NCBI GenBank assembly: GCA_965220465.1
Contig: CBDCPZ010000020.1
Location: 1-64,000 of the forward strand
Length of the DNA: 64,000 nucleotides
Reading direction: 5' to 3'
From: JAHDHW01 sp965220465
GTDB lineage: Bacteria; Bacteroidota; Bacteroidia; Chitinophagales; Saprospiraceae
Positions 55,901 to 63,374 of the stretch are shown here, piece by piece. The first letter of the stretch is position 1. Each line of letters begins with the position of its first letter. The notes beneath the pieces were generated by a model. That model did no database searches and was not told the DNA's origin. It saw nothing but the letters and a program-made list of their open reading frames with translations. Position numbers and translations under genes: made by a program.

Positions 55901-57006
55901 AAGACGAATTTGGAATTGTCAATGTTTATGGCAATCAGGGTAATTTATATTTTCGACAAGGTCGCTATAATGAAGCAAAAGCCTTTTTTACAAAAAGTAT
56001 CCAATTGAGTCAATCTTTAAGATATTCCAATTCCATTGCTCAGATTACCGCCAATCTGGGACTGACTCATATGAATCAAGGCAATTATGATGAAGGGATT
56101 AACTGCCAGTTGGAAGGTTTGAAATATTGCAAACAGGTAAATGATACGCCAGGATTGGCTACTTTGCATACCAATGTTGGTATTGTTTATTACGAAAAAG
56201 GAGATTATGATTCCGCTTTAAAGCATTATAAAAAAGGCCTTGAATTAAGTACAGAGTTGGGTAATAAACTGCTAATGTCCATCGCAATCGGCTGCATTGG
56301 AAGTGTTTATCAGAAAAAAGGCAATTTCAAAAAAGCGATGGAAAATTTTGTGAAAGACCTTGAAATTTGTGAACAACTTGGAGATAAGCAGGGAATTGCG
56401 ATTGCACTTGGATTGATTGGTGAATTGAAAAGCATTGAAGGGCATTTTGAAATTTCTAATCAAAACCTGGAAAAAGCGCTCCAACTCAGCGAAGAATTGG
56501 GCTATCAAAAGGGAGTGGCAAAAGCAGTTAACACTTTGGCGGACAATTTTACTTTTCAAAAGAAATACGATAAAGCTATAAAATATTATGATCGGGCAAT
56601 TGAAGTTTCCCGAAGCATTAACAATCGGTTGGTCCTTTGTTTTAGTTTAGTTGAAAAAGCCAATGTATTGATCGATCAGAAAAAGGTTGAAGAAGCAACT
56701 AAACTTAGCATTGAAGCGATAGAGATGGCAAACGAACTGGGTAATCCTGAATTACTTTTTGATGCGATTATTTTGTCTGCAAAAGCTGCTTTTAATAACG
56801 GGGATAAGAAGATGGCCGTTACGACTTTAGAGGGTTTGGTGAGAAAAGCTGAAAATGAAAAAGACTTGGCCGATGCTCATTATGAGCTATATCAAATACA
56901 GCCGGATCAAAATATTCACAGGGACAAAGCGTTGGAGCTTTATCAACAACTTTTTAAATCTGTTCCGCGATTTATTTTTAAAGAAAGATTGCAGGAACTA
57001 AGCTAG
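52981..57006 (+). CDS. Soluble-adenylyl-cyclase-like protein: two cyclase domains, ATPase, TPR
   Basis: 1341 residues, GTG start (an in-frame ATG lies 25 codons on). First class III cyclase domain (about 22-200): both metal Asp residues are present (FIDLKGFT, YFAGDAFT), but the Asn-x-x-x-Arg motif is degraded (GPAIDNCAECE). Second cyclase domain (about 240-385): the metal Asp is lost (VFISFEGID) while NRVNLGARL keeps Asn and Arg. The two halves look complementary, as in animal soluble adenylyl cyclase. An AAA/NTPase follows, with Walker A GEAGIGKTRL near residue 448, then about ten TPR repeats (870-1300). No membrane helix, so cytosolic. A single active site formed between the two domains is predicted. 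The regulatory ligand is unknown. Confidence 0.85.
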   Translation: MRNLIPHFIQDQFRLNKVNGRFQAFTMFIDLKGFTPLTQSFMKHGTAGAEQLSFSLNKIFAPMVSLVYNKKGFIPYFAGDAFTAIFPIENAVITPKTFLQTAQQMRDLFAEGGLRKTQFGDFQIGIKIGLSIGEVEWGIVGDTHKSFYFRGPAIDNCAECEHHAQEQDIIFDEKIKSKFSDSTLKVETIDNTYYRLIEDLPFGEKASELDVLPNLSYEVIERFLPPSVIDFDQIGEFRNVVTVFISFEGIDNYSLFNQFSTIVLNGINSFSGYFKEIDFGDKGGVMLGFFGAPISFENNTERVLEFVLSLENDLQELLEESDLKYRIGLTSGVAFTGIIGGIERCQYAVVGNRVNLGARLMTYADWGEVLADENIQKSRQFNFKHIGDTQYKGIDGDIPTYQLIGRNVEDKTEFSGAMFGRDEELKQLLALASPLFQNQFAGIVYVYGEAGIGKTRLSFELKQEFKKAGSFYWFTCQADQILKKSFNPFIYFLKNYFEQSPEISIKKNFKNFEARFEQLIEAIEQVDHPQAKEIRKELFRTKSVLAAQIGITYPNSLWELLDAQGRYLNTFTALQNLFKAVSLIQPLVIELEDGHWFDSDSIEFLKDFSRQINQFSILLIVTSRYFDDGQKPKLIEEDLVIKNSIPVAEIDLNILNEEALKEFAKAKLKGDIAEELSELLFRTTSGNPFYAEQILEYFSESNLLRNNNGKWNIKDHSIKMTSSINSILMARIDRLSSLVKETVKAAAVIGREFEVPVLSEVMKVNQNFAERNGNALMLLKEQIQTAEQGQIWKGMNELRYIFKHSLLRETVYEMQLGARLRELHKQIAVAIEKLYPESIEERFVDLAFHYGQAAVEDKTNEYLEKAADYARRNYQNQQALDFYNKLLKNLDVQKNDKALVRTLLKKGSVLQLIGWWDECEKAYTKALEVAKEIGDKLLLGKTNNSLGHLLMLKGNYEKAHKYLEVASSFFESIKDEFGIVNVYGNQGNLYFRQGRYNEAKAFFTKSIQLSQSLRYSNSIAQITANLGLTHMNQGNYDEGINCQLEGLKYCKQVNDTPGLATLHTNVGIVYYEKGDYDSALKHYKKGLELSTELGNKLLMSIAIGCIGSVYQKKGNFKKAMENFVKDLEICEQLGDKQGIAIALGLIGELKSIEGHFEISNQNLEKALQLSEELGYQKGVAKAVNTLADNFTFQKKYDKAIKYYDRAIEVSRSINNRLVLCFSLVEKANVLIDQKKVEEATKLSIEAIEMANELGNPELLFDAIILSAKAAFNNGDKKMAVTTLEGLVRKAENEKDLADAHYELYQIQPDQNIHRDKALELYQQLFKSVPRFIFKERLQELS

Positions 57007-57018
57007 AATTGAATCCTT

Positions 57019-58017
57019 ATGAAATTATCAAGTCTAATTTTTCTTTTAGCATTAAATTTTTCTGGCTACGCTCAAAATAATATTGACCAAGCTGATCTTG
57101 TATTTCCGGATAACCATGATTTTCAAAAAGATTCCGTTCCTGCGATTCATCAAAATACAATACCTTCTTCTCCAACCAATTTTGTTCTTAAATACAACCT
57201 TGAAGAGCCGGACCAAGCGTTCGATCTTCCTGAAATTCTTATTGAAATTTCAGGATTAGGTTTTGATAAAAATTATGAAAAACTTTATGCCGTTCAAGAT
57301 GAAAACGGGCTGATTTTCGTGATTGATAAAATTAGTGGAGAAGTAGAAAAAAAGATTGAATTTCATAAAGATGGAGACTATGAAGGCGTTGAGGTGGTCG
57401 GCGATGTTGTTTATGTGGTCAAAAACTCCGGGACTGTTTATGAGGTGAAAAATATAGGGCAGGAAGATCAGACAATGGAAAAATATAATTTGTTTTTGAG
57501 CAAAGAAAATGATGTTGAAGGGTTGGGCTTTGATCCAGCGACTAAAAAACTTTTATTGGCTTGCAAAGGAGTTCCGGCGACAGGGGAGTCTTTTGAGGTT
57601 ATTCGCTACAAAAAAGTAGTGTATGGTTTTGACATTAATACAAAAGAGATCGATTCGCTCCCAGTTTATAATATCCAAATGGATGCTATTCAACAATGTT
57701 TACATACCAGTACCTCTATAAAAAATACGGAAGAGCTAATGGCTTGTTTTTCTCTTGACAAAGAAGATTTGGACTTCAACCCTTCGGCGATTGCTATTCA
57801 TCCACTCACCAAAGATATTTATGTGTTGTCTTCTTCCGGCAAAACGATGATCGTGTTAAACTATGAAGGAGAAATTATTTATATAGAAAAAATGAATAAA
57901 AAAGTCCACAGACAGCCCGAAGGAATTGCCTTTGACGCAGATGGCACACTTTATATTTCAAATGAAGGGAAAAAAGAGACCGCCAAAATTTATAAGTTTA
58001 ACTACAAACAATTATAA
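57019..58017 (+). CDS. SdiA-regulated-domain secreted beta-propeller protein
   Basis: 332 residues with a signal peptide (cut near GYAQN). The rest is a propeller with IEISGLGFDKNYEKLYAVQDENG, DYEGVEVVGDVVYVVKN, DVEGLGFDPATKKLLLACKG and HRQPEGIAFDADGTLYISNEG, the pattern of the SdiA-regulated / phytase-like esterase family. Catalytic role unknown. It begins 12 bases after the large cyclase gene, so the two are probably cotranscribed. Confidence 0.75.
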   Translation: MKLSSLIFLLALNFSGYAQNNIDQADLVFPDNHDFQKDSVPAIHQNTIPSSPTNFVLKYNLEEPDQAFDLPEILIEISGLGFDKNYEKLYAVQDENGLIFVIDKISGEVEKKIEFHKDGDYEGVEVVGDVVYVVKNSGTVYEVKNIGQEDQTMEKYNLFLSKENDVEGLGFDPATKKLLLACKGVPATGESFEVIRYKKVVYGFDINTKEIDSLPVYNIQMDAIQQCLHTSTSIKNTEELMACFSLDKEDLDFNPSAIAIHPLTKDIYVLSSSGKTMIVLNYEGEIIYIEKMNKKVHRQPEGIAFDADGTLYISNEGKKETAKIYKFNYKQL

Positions 58018-58226
58018 GAAAGACAGGCTAGTATTCTTTTCTATGGTATGCTACACTTCAACTATTTTATAAAAAATTATTCTATTTCTTTCCGAAAAAG
58101 TATTTCATTTGTTGTTTAAGTACAAAGTTTAAATGATTTTTGTGTAAAATTTAGAATCATTGACCTTATCCTTTTGAATAAAAAGACCTTTTTTATTCCG
58201 GTAATGTCCAAACATAAAATTTAGAT

Positions 58227-59459
58227 ATGAGTATTATTGAAATGAAAGTCCCAACGATTGGGGAATCAATTACTGAAGTTACCCTTTCTCAATGGCTCAA
58301 AGGAAATGGCGAATACGTCAAATTAGACGAGCCGATTTGTGAATTTGAATCAGACAAAGCCACTTTGGAATTTCCTGCTGAAGCTAGTGGGAAACTGATG
58401 TGGGTAGCTGCCGAAGGAGATGATTTGGAGATAGGTGCATTGGTTGCTAAAATTGATACGAGTGTTAGTGTAGATGTACAGAACGGTTCCTCCACTCCTT
58501 CACCCGAAGTGAAAAAAGAAACGACTCCGGTAGCACCAAAAACGGAAAAAGAAAAAACCTATGCCGAAGGGCATCCTTCTCCTGCCGCTGCCAAAATCCT
58601 GAAAGAAGGTGATGTAAGTGTTGCAGAAGTGAATGGATCGGGCAAAGATGGCCGAATCACAAAAGAAGATGCAGTCAAAGCAGTTGAATCGATTAAATCA
58701 GCTTCAAAAACCGAAGTCCCCAAAACATCCGTAAGTCCAGCTTCCGCTACTGCTTTTAGCCGGGAGTCGAGTCGCAAAAAGATGAGTAGAATGCGTCGTA
58801 CCATTGCGACAAGGCTAGTCGCTGCTAAAAACCAAACCGCGATGCTCACCACTTTCAACGAAGTGGATTTAACTGAAGTTATGGCCTTGCGAAAAAAATA
58901 TCAGGACCAGTTTGTTGAAAAATATGGAATTAAACTGGGCTTCATGTCAATATTCGCAAAAGCTTGTGCAAAGGTGTTGATGGAGATGCCTGATGTGAAT
59001 GCAATGCTCGACGATAATGATTTAGTTTATCACGATTTTGTTGATATTTCTATCGCTATTTCAACACCAACAGGTTTGGTCGTTCCGCCTGTGAGTAATG
59101 TGGAATCCCTAAAATTTCACGAAATTGAATTCAAAATAAAAGAATTGGCTGAAAAAGCACGCGAAGGGACTTTGACTTTGGACGAAATGCGTGGAGGAAC
59201 TTTTACGATTACAAACGGTGGCGTTTTCGGATCTATGATGAGCACACCAATTATCAACGAGCCTCAGTCAGCAATACTTGGGATGCATAATATTCAACAA
59301 CGACCCATGGCAATAAATGGCGAAGTAGTGATCCGCCCAATGATGTATCTCGCCTTGTCCTATGACCATCGTGTTATTGATGGTAGTACTTCAGTGACTT
59401 TCCTCGTTAATGTTAAAAAATTGCTCGAAGATCCTGTTACATTGTTGCTTGATTTGTAA
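58227..59459 (+). CDS. sucB: Dihydrolipoyllysine succinyltransferase (2-oxoglutarate dehydrogenase E2)
   Basis: 410 residues. Lipoyl domain (1-80) with the lipoyl-Lys in FESDKATLEF, a Pro/Thr-rich linker, the E3-binding domain (HPSPAAAKILKEG), another linker, and the catalytic domain from about 185 (SRMRRTIATRLVAAKNQTAMLTTFNEVD) with the active-site segment ALSYDHRVIDGSTSVTFL. The AMLTTFNE and TITNGGVFGS features fit the succinyl form. It provides the core of the 2-oxoglutarate dehydrogenase complex. The E1 gene is not in the window. Confidence 0.94.
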   Translation: MSIIEMKVPTIGESITEVTLSQWLKGNGEYVKLDEPICEFESDKATLEFPAEASGKLMWVAAEGDDLEIGALVAKIDTSVSVDVQNGSSTPSPEVKKETTPVAPKTEKEKTYAEGHPSPAAAKILKEGDVSVAEVNGSGKDGRITKEDAVKAVESIKSASKTEVPKTSVSPASATAFSRESSRKKMSRMRRTIATRLVAAKNQTAMLTTFNEVDLTEVMALRKKYQDQFVEKYGIKLGFMSIFAKACAKVLMEMPDVNAMLDDNDLVYHDFVDISIAISTPTGLVVPPVSNVESLKFHEIEFKIKELAEKAREGTLTLDEMRGGTFTITNGGVFGSMMSTPIINEPQSAILGMHNIQQRPMAINGEVVIRPMMYLALSYDHRVIDGSTSVTFLVNVKKLLEDPVTLLLDL

Positions 59460-59580
59460 GTAACTCCAACTATTATTTTGATACAGCTGCAATAGATGTA
59501 AAAGGAATTAGTCAGGGAGATTCATTAGTACCCTAACGCCTTCATTTATAGATAATTAAGTTGTAAATTCATAGAAAGGA

Positions 59581-59620
59581 ATACCCCGGATTCAGGCCAA
59601 AAGGCCAATAAACGGGGTAT
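59581..59620 (+). promoter_or_regulatory. Hairpin in the IS leader
   Basis: ATACCCCG (59581-59588) pairs with CGGGGTAT (59613-59620), with an inner GGCC/GGCC stem. It is followed by TTTC, 19 bases before the transposase ATG. It could end read-through transcription from outside or hide the ribosome-binding site, limiting transposase expression. Confidence 0.5.
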
Positions 59621-59639
59621 TTCAAAATTTTTACATACT

Positions 59640-60995
59640 ATGAAAATACAACGAATTAGTGAATTTCAGACAGAAATTCTGTTTCCAATTTTCCAAAAGA
59701 ATTATCAAGCCTATAAGGCTTCTTTTCAACAGAGTGATCTTGGCAAGATCTATTCAGCCATTCCCTGGCAAGAATTAATCAAAACATTTGGACTGGTTGA
59801 CCATAGAAAAGGGCCACTGAGTACATTTTCACCAAGGGGGAAATTGGCTTTGATGTTTTTGAAACATTATGCAGCCTGTTCAGATAAACAATTAATAGAG
59901 CAACTCAATGGCAATATTTATTATCAGCTATTTTGTGATATTTTAATTCCTGCGGGTCATCCGATTAAAAACTATAAGATCATCAGTGAGATAAGATGCG
60001 AACTAGCCAGGGTACTGGATACTAAAAGGACGCAAAAAGTTTTGGCCGATTATTGGAAGCCATATTGTAAAAGTAAAAACAGCATTGTTTGTGATGCCAC
60101 CTGTTACGAGAGTTACATTCGTTATCCAACAGATGTCAAGCTATTGTACGAAGCCGTCAGCTGGAATTATAAACAGTTAAAAATATTGAGCAAACTTTCT
60201 GCTCAAAAGGTACCGAGGACGAAGCGGAGTAAATGGAAAAGAAGGTATGGACTGTACAGCAAGAGTAAAAGGCCATCTAAAAAAGCTACCCGATCCATCA
60301 CAAGAGGCTTGTTGAAATTGCTTCGAAAGATAGATCAGGCTTTAGATCACATAGCGGTCAAAAAGCAGTATAAGCTCGTTGCAAAGTTTTGGCAAAGACG
60401 AACAACAACCAAACAGATTTTGTCCCAACAATGGTCAAAGTTTTATGTAGGTAAAAAGCCGGAAAACCGAATTGTCAGTCTTGACAAACCCTATATTCGT
60501 CCAATCGTCAGAGGAAAGGAAATAAAAAAAGTAGAGTTTGGAGCCAAAGTGCATAAGCTTCAAATAGATGGAATCAGTTTTATCGAGCATTTAAGTTTTG
60601 ATACCTTTAATGAGGGCATAAGATTAAAGGCCAGCATTTATGAAGCTCAAAGACTGATGAATTCAAAGATTCAGGTTGTAGGAGCTGATGGCATCTATGC
60701 CAATAATTACAACAGAAAGTATGTGACTAAGTATAAGATTAAAACAGACTTTAAAAGAAAAGGTCCACCTTCCATACACAAAAAGCATTTTGATCAACTG
60801 TCAAAAATGATAACCAGGCAAAGAGCTTCAGCTTTGGAAGGAAGCTTCGGAACAGACAAAGAACACTTTCTCCTGAATCGAATAAAAGCAAGAAGTGAAC
60901 TTACCGAGCGGCTTTGGATATTTTTTGGTATCCACACTTCCAATGCACTCAAAATTGGAAAAAGAATGGCTCAAACAGCCGAAAAAGCAGCCTGA
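59640..60995 (+). CDS. DDE transposase, IS5/IS1182-like
   Basis: 451 residues. An N-terminal DUF772-like helical region (LALMFLKHYAACSDKQLIEQ) precedes the catalytic core: first Asp in VCDATCYESYIRYPTDVKLL, second Asp in VVGADGIYANNYNRKY, and Glu near ALEGSFGTDKEHFLLNRIKARS. The DAT-x-x-x-YPTD pattern is typical of IS1182-like elements. The frame is intact, so the element may be active. It lies between inverted repeats at 59514 and 61064. Confidence 0.82.
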   Translation: MKIQRISEFQTEILFPIFQKNYQAYKASFQQSDLGKIYSAIPWQELIKTFGLVDHRKGPLSTFSPRGKLALMFLKHYAACSDKQLIEQLNGNIYYQLFCDILIPAGHPIKNYKIISEIRCELARVLDTKRTQKVLADYWKPYCKSKNSIVCDATCYESYIRYPTDVKLLYEAVSWNYKQLKILSKLSAQKVPRTKRSKWKRRYGLYSKSKRPSKKATRSITRGLLKLLRKIDQALDHIAVKKQYKLVAKFWQRRTTTKQILSQQWSKFYVGKKPENRIVSLDKPYIRPIVRGKEIKKVEFGAKVHKLQIDGISFIEHLSFDTFNEGIRLKASIYEAQRLMNSKIQVVGADGIYANNYNRKYVTKYKIKTDFKRKGPPSIHKKHFDQLSKMITRQRASALEGSFGTDKEHFLLNRIKARSELTERLWIFFGIHTSNALKIGKRMAQTAEKAA

Positions 60996-61116
60996 ATTTT
61001 TACAATTTTGTTTAGAAACCAAAATGGCATTGGGATTAGTATGGCCTTACTCCTGAATATCCCTACTTCCACATGGAGTTTAGGAATGCAATATGTTTTG
61101 TAGATAGATTTCTCTT

Positions 61117-61581
61117 TTAATCTCCTTTTACCATAACAGCTTCAGTAAGTGAATAGATCAGTTTGTTGATGTCCGTTGAATTGAGATGTAGTTTTCCTTT
61201 GATCTGAATGGCTTCGGTAGAAAATTTCACAGGCTCTGAAGAAGTCACCTCCATAACTGTTTCCGGTCCGGCACCTCCACAGAAAAAACACATGTTGTAT
61301 GGAAATGCAGAAAACACAAACTCTGTGTGGCTTTTGTATCCTTCTACGGGAATGATATAACCCTTGATTGTTATTTCTTTGCCATCCAACTTTTCAACAT
61401 CTTTGCTAAAAACGGGAACATCAACTTTGAATCCCATCATTTCATCATACTCCTTTTTAAAAGTAATTTTAGAAAGCGTTTTCCAAATGTTAGGTGCATT
61501 GTCTTCAGCATCCTGTGCCGAGATATTGTTGAAAGCCAGGCTAAAGAGAAGGGTTGATATAATTAAAATAATATTTTTCAT
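61117..61581 (-). CDS. DUF3299-like secreted protein B
   Basis: 154 residues, signal peptide (cut near SAQDA). The core GKEITIKGYIIPVEGYKSHTE, FVFSAFPYNMCFFCGGAGPE and VMEVTSSEPVKF resembles DUF3299-type periplasmic proteins, which often sit beside ABC transporters. CFFCG with a second Cys could bind metal or form a disulfide. Paralogue of the gene at 61591, nine bases upstream. Probably part of the following ABC operon (its last gene). Confidence 0.6.
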   Translation of the reverse strand: MKNIILIISTLLFSLAFNNISAQDAEDNAPNIWKTLSKITFKKEYDEMMGFKVDVPVFSKDVEKLDGKEITIKGYIIPVEGYKSHTEFVFSAFPYNMCFFCGGAGPETVMEVTSSEPVKFSTEAIQIKGKLHLNSTDINKLIYSLTEAVMVKGD

Positions 61582-61590
61582 AATTAATAT

Positions 61591-62049
61591 TTATTCAGTG
61601 ATTTCTGCATTTTTAAGGGTAAACATCACGTCATTGGGGTTTCTGGATGTAAAATGAAAAGTACCTTTTAATGAAATCTTTTTTTCCGAAAACTCAATCA
61701 TTTTATCATCTTTTACAAAAACTTCCATGATGGTTTCCGGACCGGCTTTTCCACAAAAAAAACAAGATGCGTAAGGATATGCCGAAAACATGAAATGGCT
61801 TTGTGCTTTTTTGCCGCTAAGTGGAATAACGTATCCTGCTACTTCAACTTCCTTTCCTTCAAAAGCTTCAATCAATGGTAAAATATTACCTTCTTCATCA
61901 AAATTTCCGGAATCATCTTTTTGTTCAAATTCCAGCAGAGCAAGGGTACTCCAGATATTTTTCTCATTTTGAGCATTAACACTTATCGATGAAAGGATTG
62001 AAACAAAAAAAATGAACAATATAGCTTTTCTCATGGTAAATAGATTCAC
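61591..62049 (-). CDS. DUF3299-like secreted protein A
   Basis: 152 residues, signal peptide (cut near VNAQN). Same core as its neighbour: GKEVEVAGYVIPLSGKKAQSH, FMFSAYPYASCFFCGKAGPE, TIMEVFVKDDKMIEF. It lies 45 bases downstream of the ABC permease gene, same strand. Two tandem copies suggest a heteromeric or division-of-labour pair. DUF3299 assignment is by resemblance only. Confidence 0.6.
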   Translation of the reverse strand: MNLFTMRKAILFIFFVSILSSISVNAQNEKNIWSTLALLEFEQKDDSGNFDEEGNILPLIEAFEGKEVEVAGYVIPLSGKKAQSHFMFSAYPYASCFFCGKAGPETIMEVFVKDDKMIEFSEKKISLKGTFHFTSRNPNDVMFTLKNAEITE

Positions 62050-62094
62050 AAAAGTAACTGCTGCAAGATAACGCTTTCCAAAATGCTTATTCCT

Positions 62095-63360
62095 TTAAGA
62101 ATCAGTTAAAGTTTTTGAAATATCTGTGCGGGAGGCTTGAATCGCAGGAATTATAGCAGCAACGATTCCAATACCCAGCGCCCCTAAAAGAAGATAAATT
62201 TCTTCTTTCAAAAAGACCATTCCAGAAAAAGAATAACGATAAGAAGATTTCATGAAATTAGCCAAAACCTCCATTCCGACATGACTTAAAAATATTCCGA
62301 TTAAAAAACCAATGGCAGCTAAAAGTACGCCCTCCAAAATGATTAGTGCAAATAATTTGGAACGCGAGGCTCCCATCACACGCATCAATGCCAGTTCGTA
62401 ACGCCGATCTCTCAGCGAATCAAAAAGCGAAATGAAGATCGACAAACCCGAAACGAAAACAATAATCAAAGCCAGGAATTGCAAAGCATCTTCCCCAACG
62501 CCTACCATAGCATGCAATCGATTAATTTCAATAGGAGGATTTGCAGCCTGCATATCCGTGTTTTCATTGATCGAACGCGCCATATTGAGCGTTTGATAAT
62601 TTCTGTTTTTAAACTGAACCAACAAAGAAGTGATCTCTTTGTCTACTTCCTCAATCAATGGTTTTGGTGCTTCTTCAGCATGGTCGTGGCCTTCGTGATC
62701 GTGACCTTCATGACTTTCATCCGCTGGATTGCTGTGATCGTGTGTCTTCCAAATGCTTTGCGTATTGGTTAATATCAATTGATCCGCTACGGAGCCTGTA
62801 GGGCTTAGAATGCCAACCACTTTAAACATGGTTCCGTCATCGTGGACCAAATTGTCATCCAGTACAAAACCATGGGAGCTATGAAATTTATCACCAATTT
62901 TCAAATTCAAATCATCAGCAACGCCAGCACCGATCGTCACTTCAAAATCTTTTTCCCAGAGAACCCCTTGACCAACTTTTGCATTATACAATTCTAAAAA
63001 GGAGGGTAATGTCCCAACGATCCGGTATCCTTTATGGCTGTCACCCAAAGAAAGCGGAACGGCTTTTTGGATTAAGGGGTGTTTAGGATTTAAAAATGGT
63101 TTTGCTTCTTTTATAGAAATATTTCCAGTTGGGGAATCAATGTGGTACATGCTGCAAAGGATAAGTTGCAAAGGACTTCCTTTCGCACCAATGACCAAAT
63201 CAATATCTGCTAAATTTTTATCAAATTTTTCCTGAAGCTGTGTATTCAATAGCAATAACAGCGAAATCAATCCGACGCCAAGCGCAAAAAGCACTATGCT
63301 TAAAAGCATTGAAAGGGGCTTGTTGATTAGGTTTTTCCAGCTGAGTAACAATACATTCAT
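62095..63360 (-). CDS. FtsX/MacB-type ABC permease with His-rich loop
   Basis: 421 residues. One N-terminal helix, a large periplasmic domain (about 40-285) and three C-terminal helices (VGEDALQFLALIIVFVSGLS, LFALIILEGVLLAAIGFLIG, LLLGALGIGIVAAIIPAIQA), the LolC/FtsX arrangement. The periplasmic domain holds a His/Asp/Glu run HDHSNPADESHEGHDHEGHD with HAEEAP after it (near residues 216-243), a likely metal-binding loop. It starts 14 bases after the ATPase gene. Loop and DUF3299-like neighbours recall the Zrg zinc-uptake genes of Vibrio (from memory). Confidence 0.75.
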   Translation of the reverse strand: MNVLLLSWKNLINKPLSMLLSIVLFALGVGLISLLLLLNTQLQEKFDKNLADIDLVIGAKGSPLQLILCSMYHIDSPTGNISIKEAKPFLNPKHPLIQKAVPLSLGDSHKGYRIVGTLPSFLELYNAKVGQGVLWEKDFEVTIGAGVADDLNLKIGDKFHSSHGFVLDDNLVHDDGTMFKVVGILSPTGSVADQLILTNTQSIWKTHDHSNPADESHEGHDHEGHDHAEEAPKPLIEEVDKEITSLLVQFKNRNYQTLNMARSINENTDMQAANPPIEINRLHAMVGVGEDALQFLALIIVFVSGLSIFISLFDSLRDRRYELALMRVMGASRSKLFALIILEGVLLAAIGFLIGIFLSHVGMEVLANFMKSSYRYSFSGMVFLKEEIYLLLGALGIGIVAAIIPAIQASRTDISKTLTDS

Positions 63361-63374
63361 GGCAATCAGTTACG

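Larger units (their letters stand above)
59514..61064 (+). mobile_element. Insertion sequence with DDE transposase
   Basis: About 1.55 kb. Imperfect terminal inverted repeats: AGGGAGATTCATTAGTA at 59514-59530 and, at the other end, the reverse complement of AGGGATATTCAGGAGTA at 61048-61064. One transposase gene lies inside. No clear target duplication was found, so the ends may be off by a few bases. It sits between sucB and the DUF3299-like gene and interrupts neither. Confidence 0.65.
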
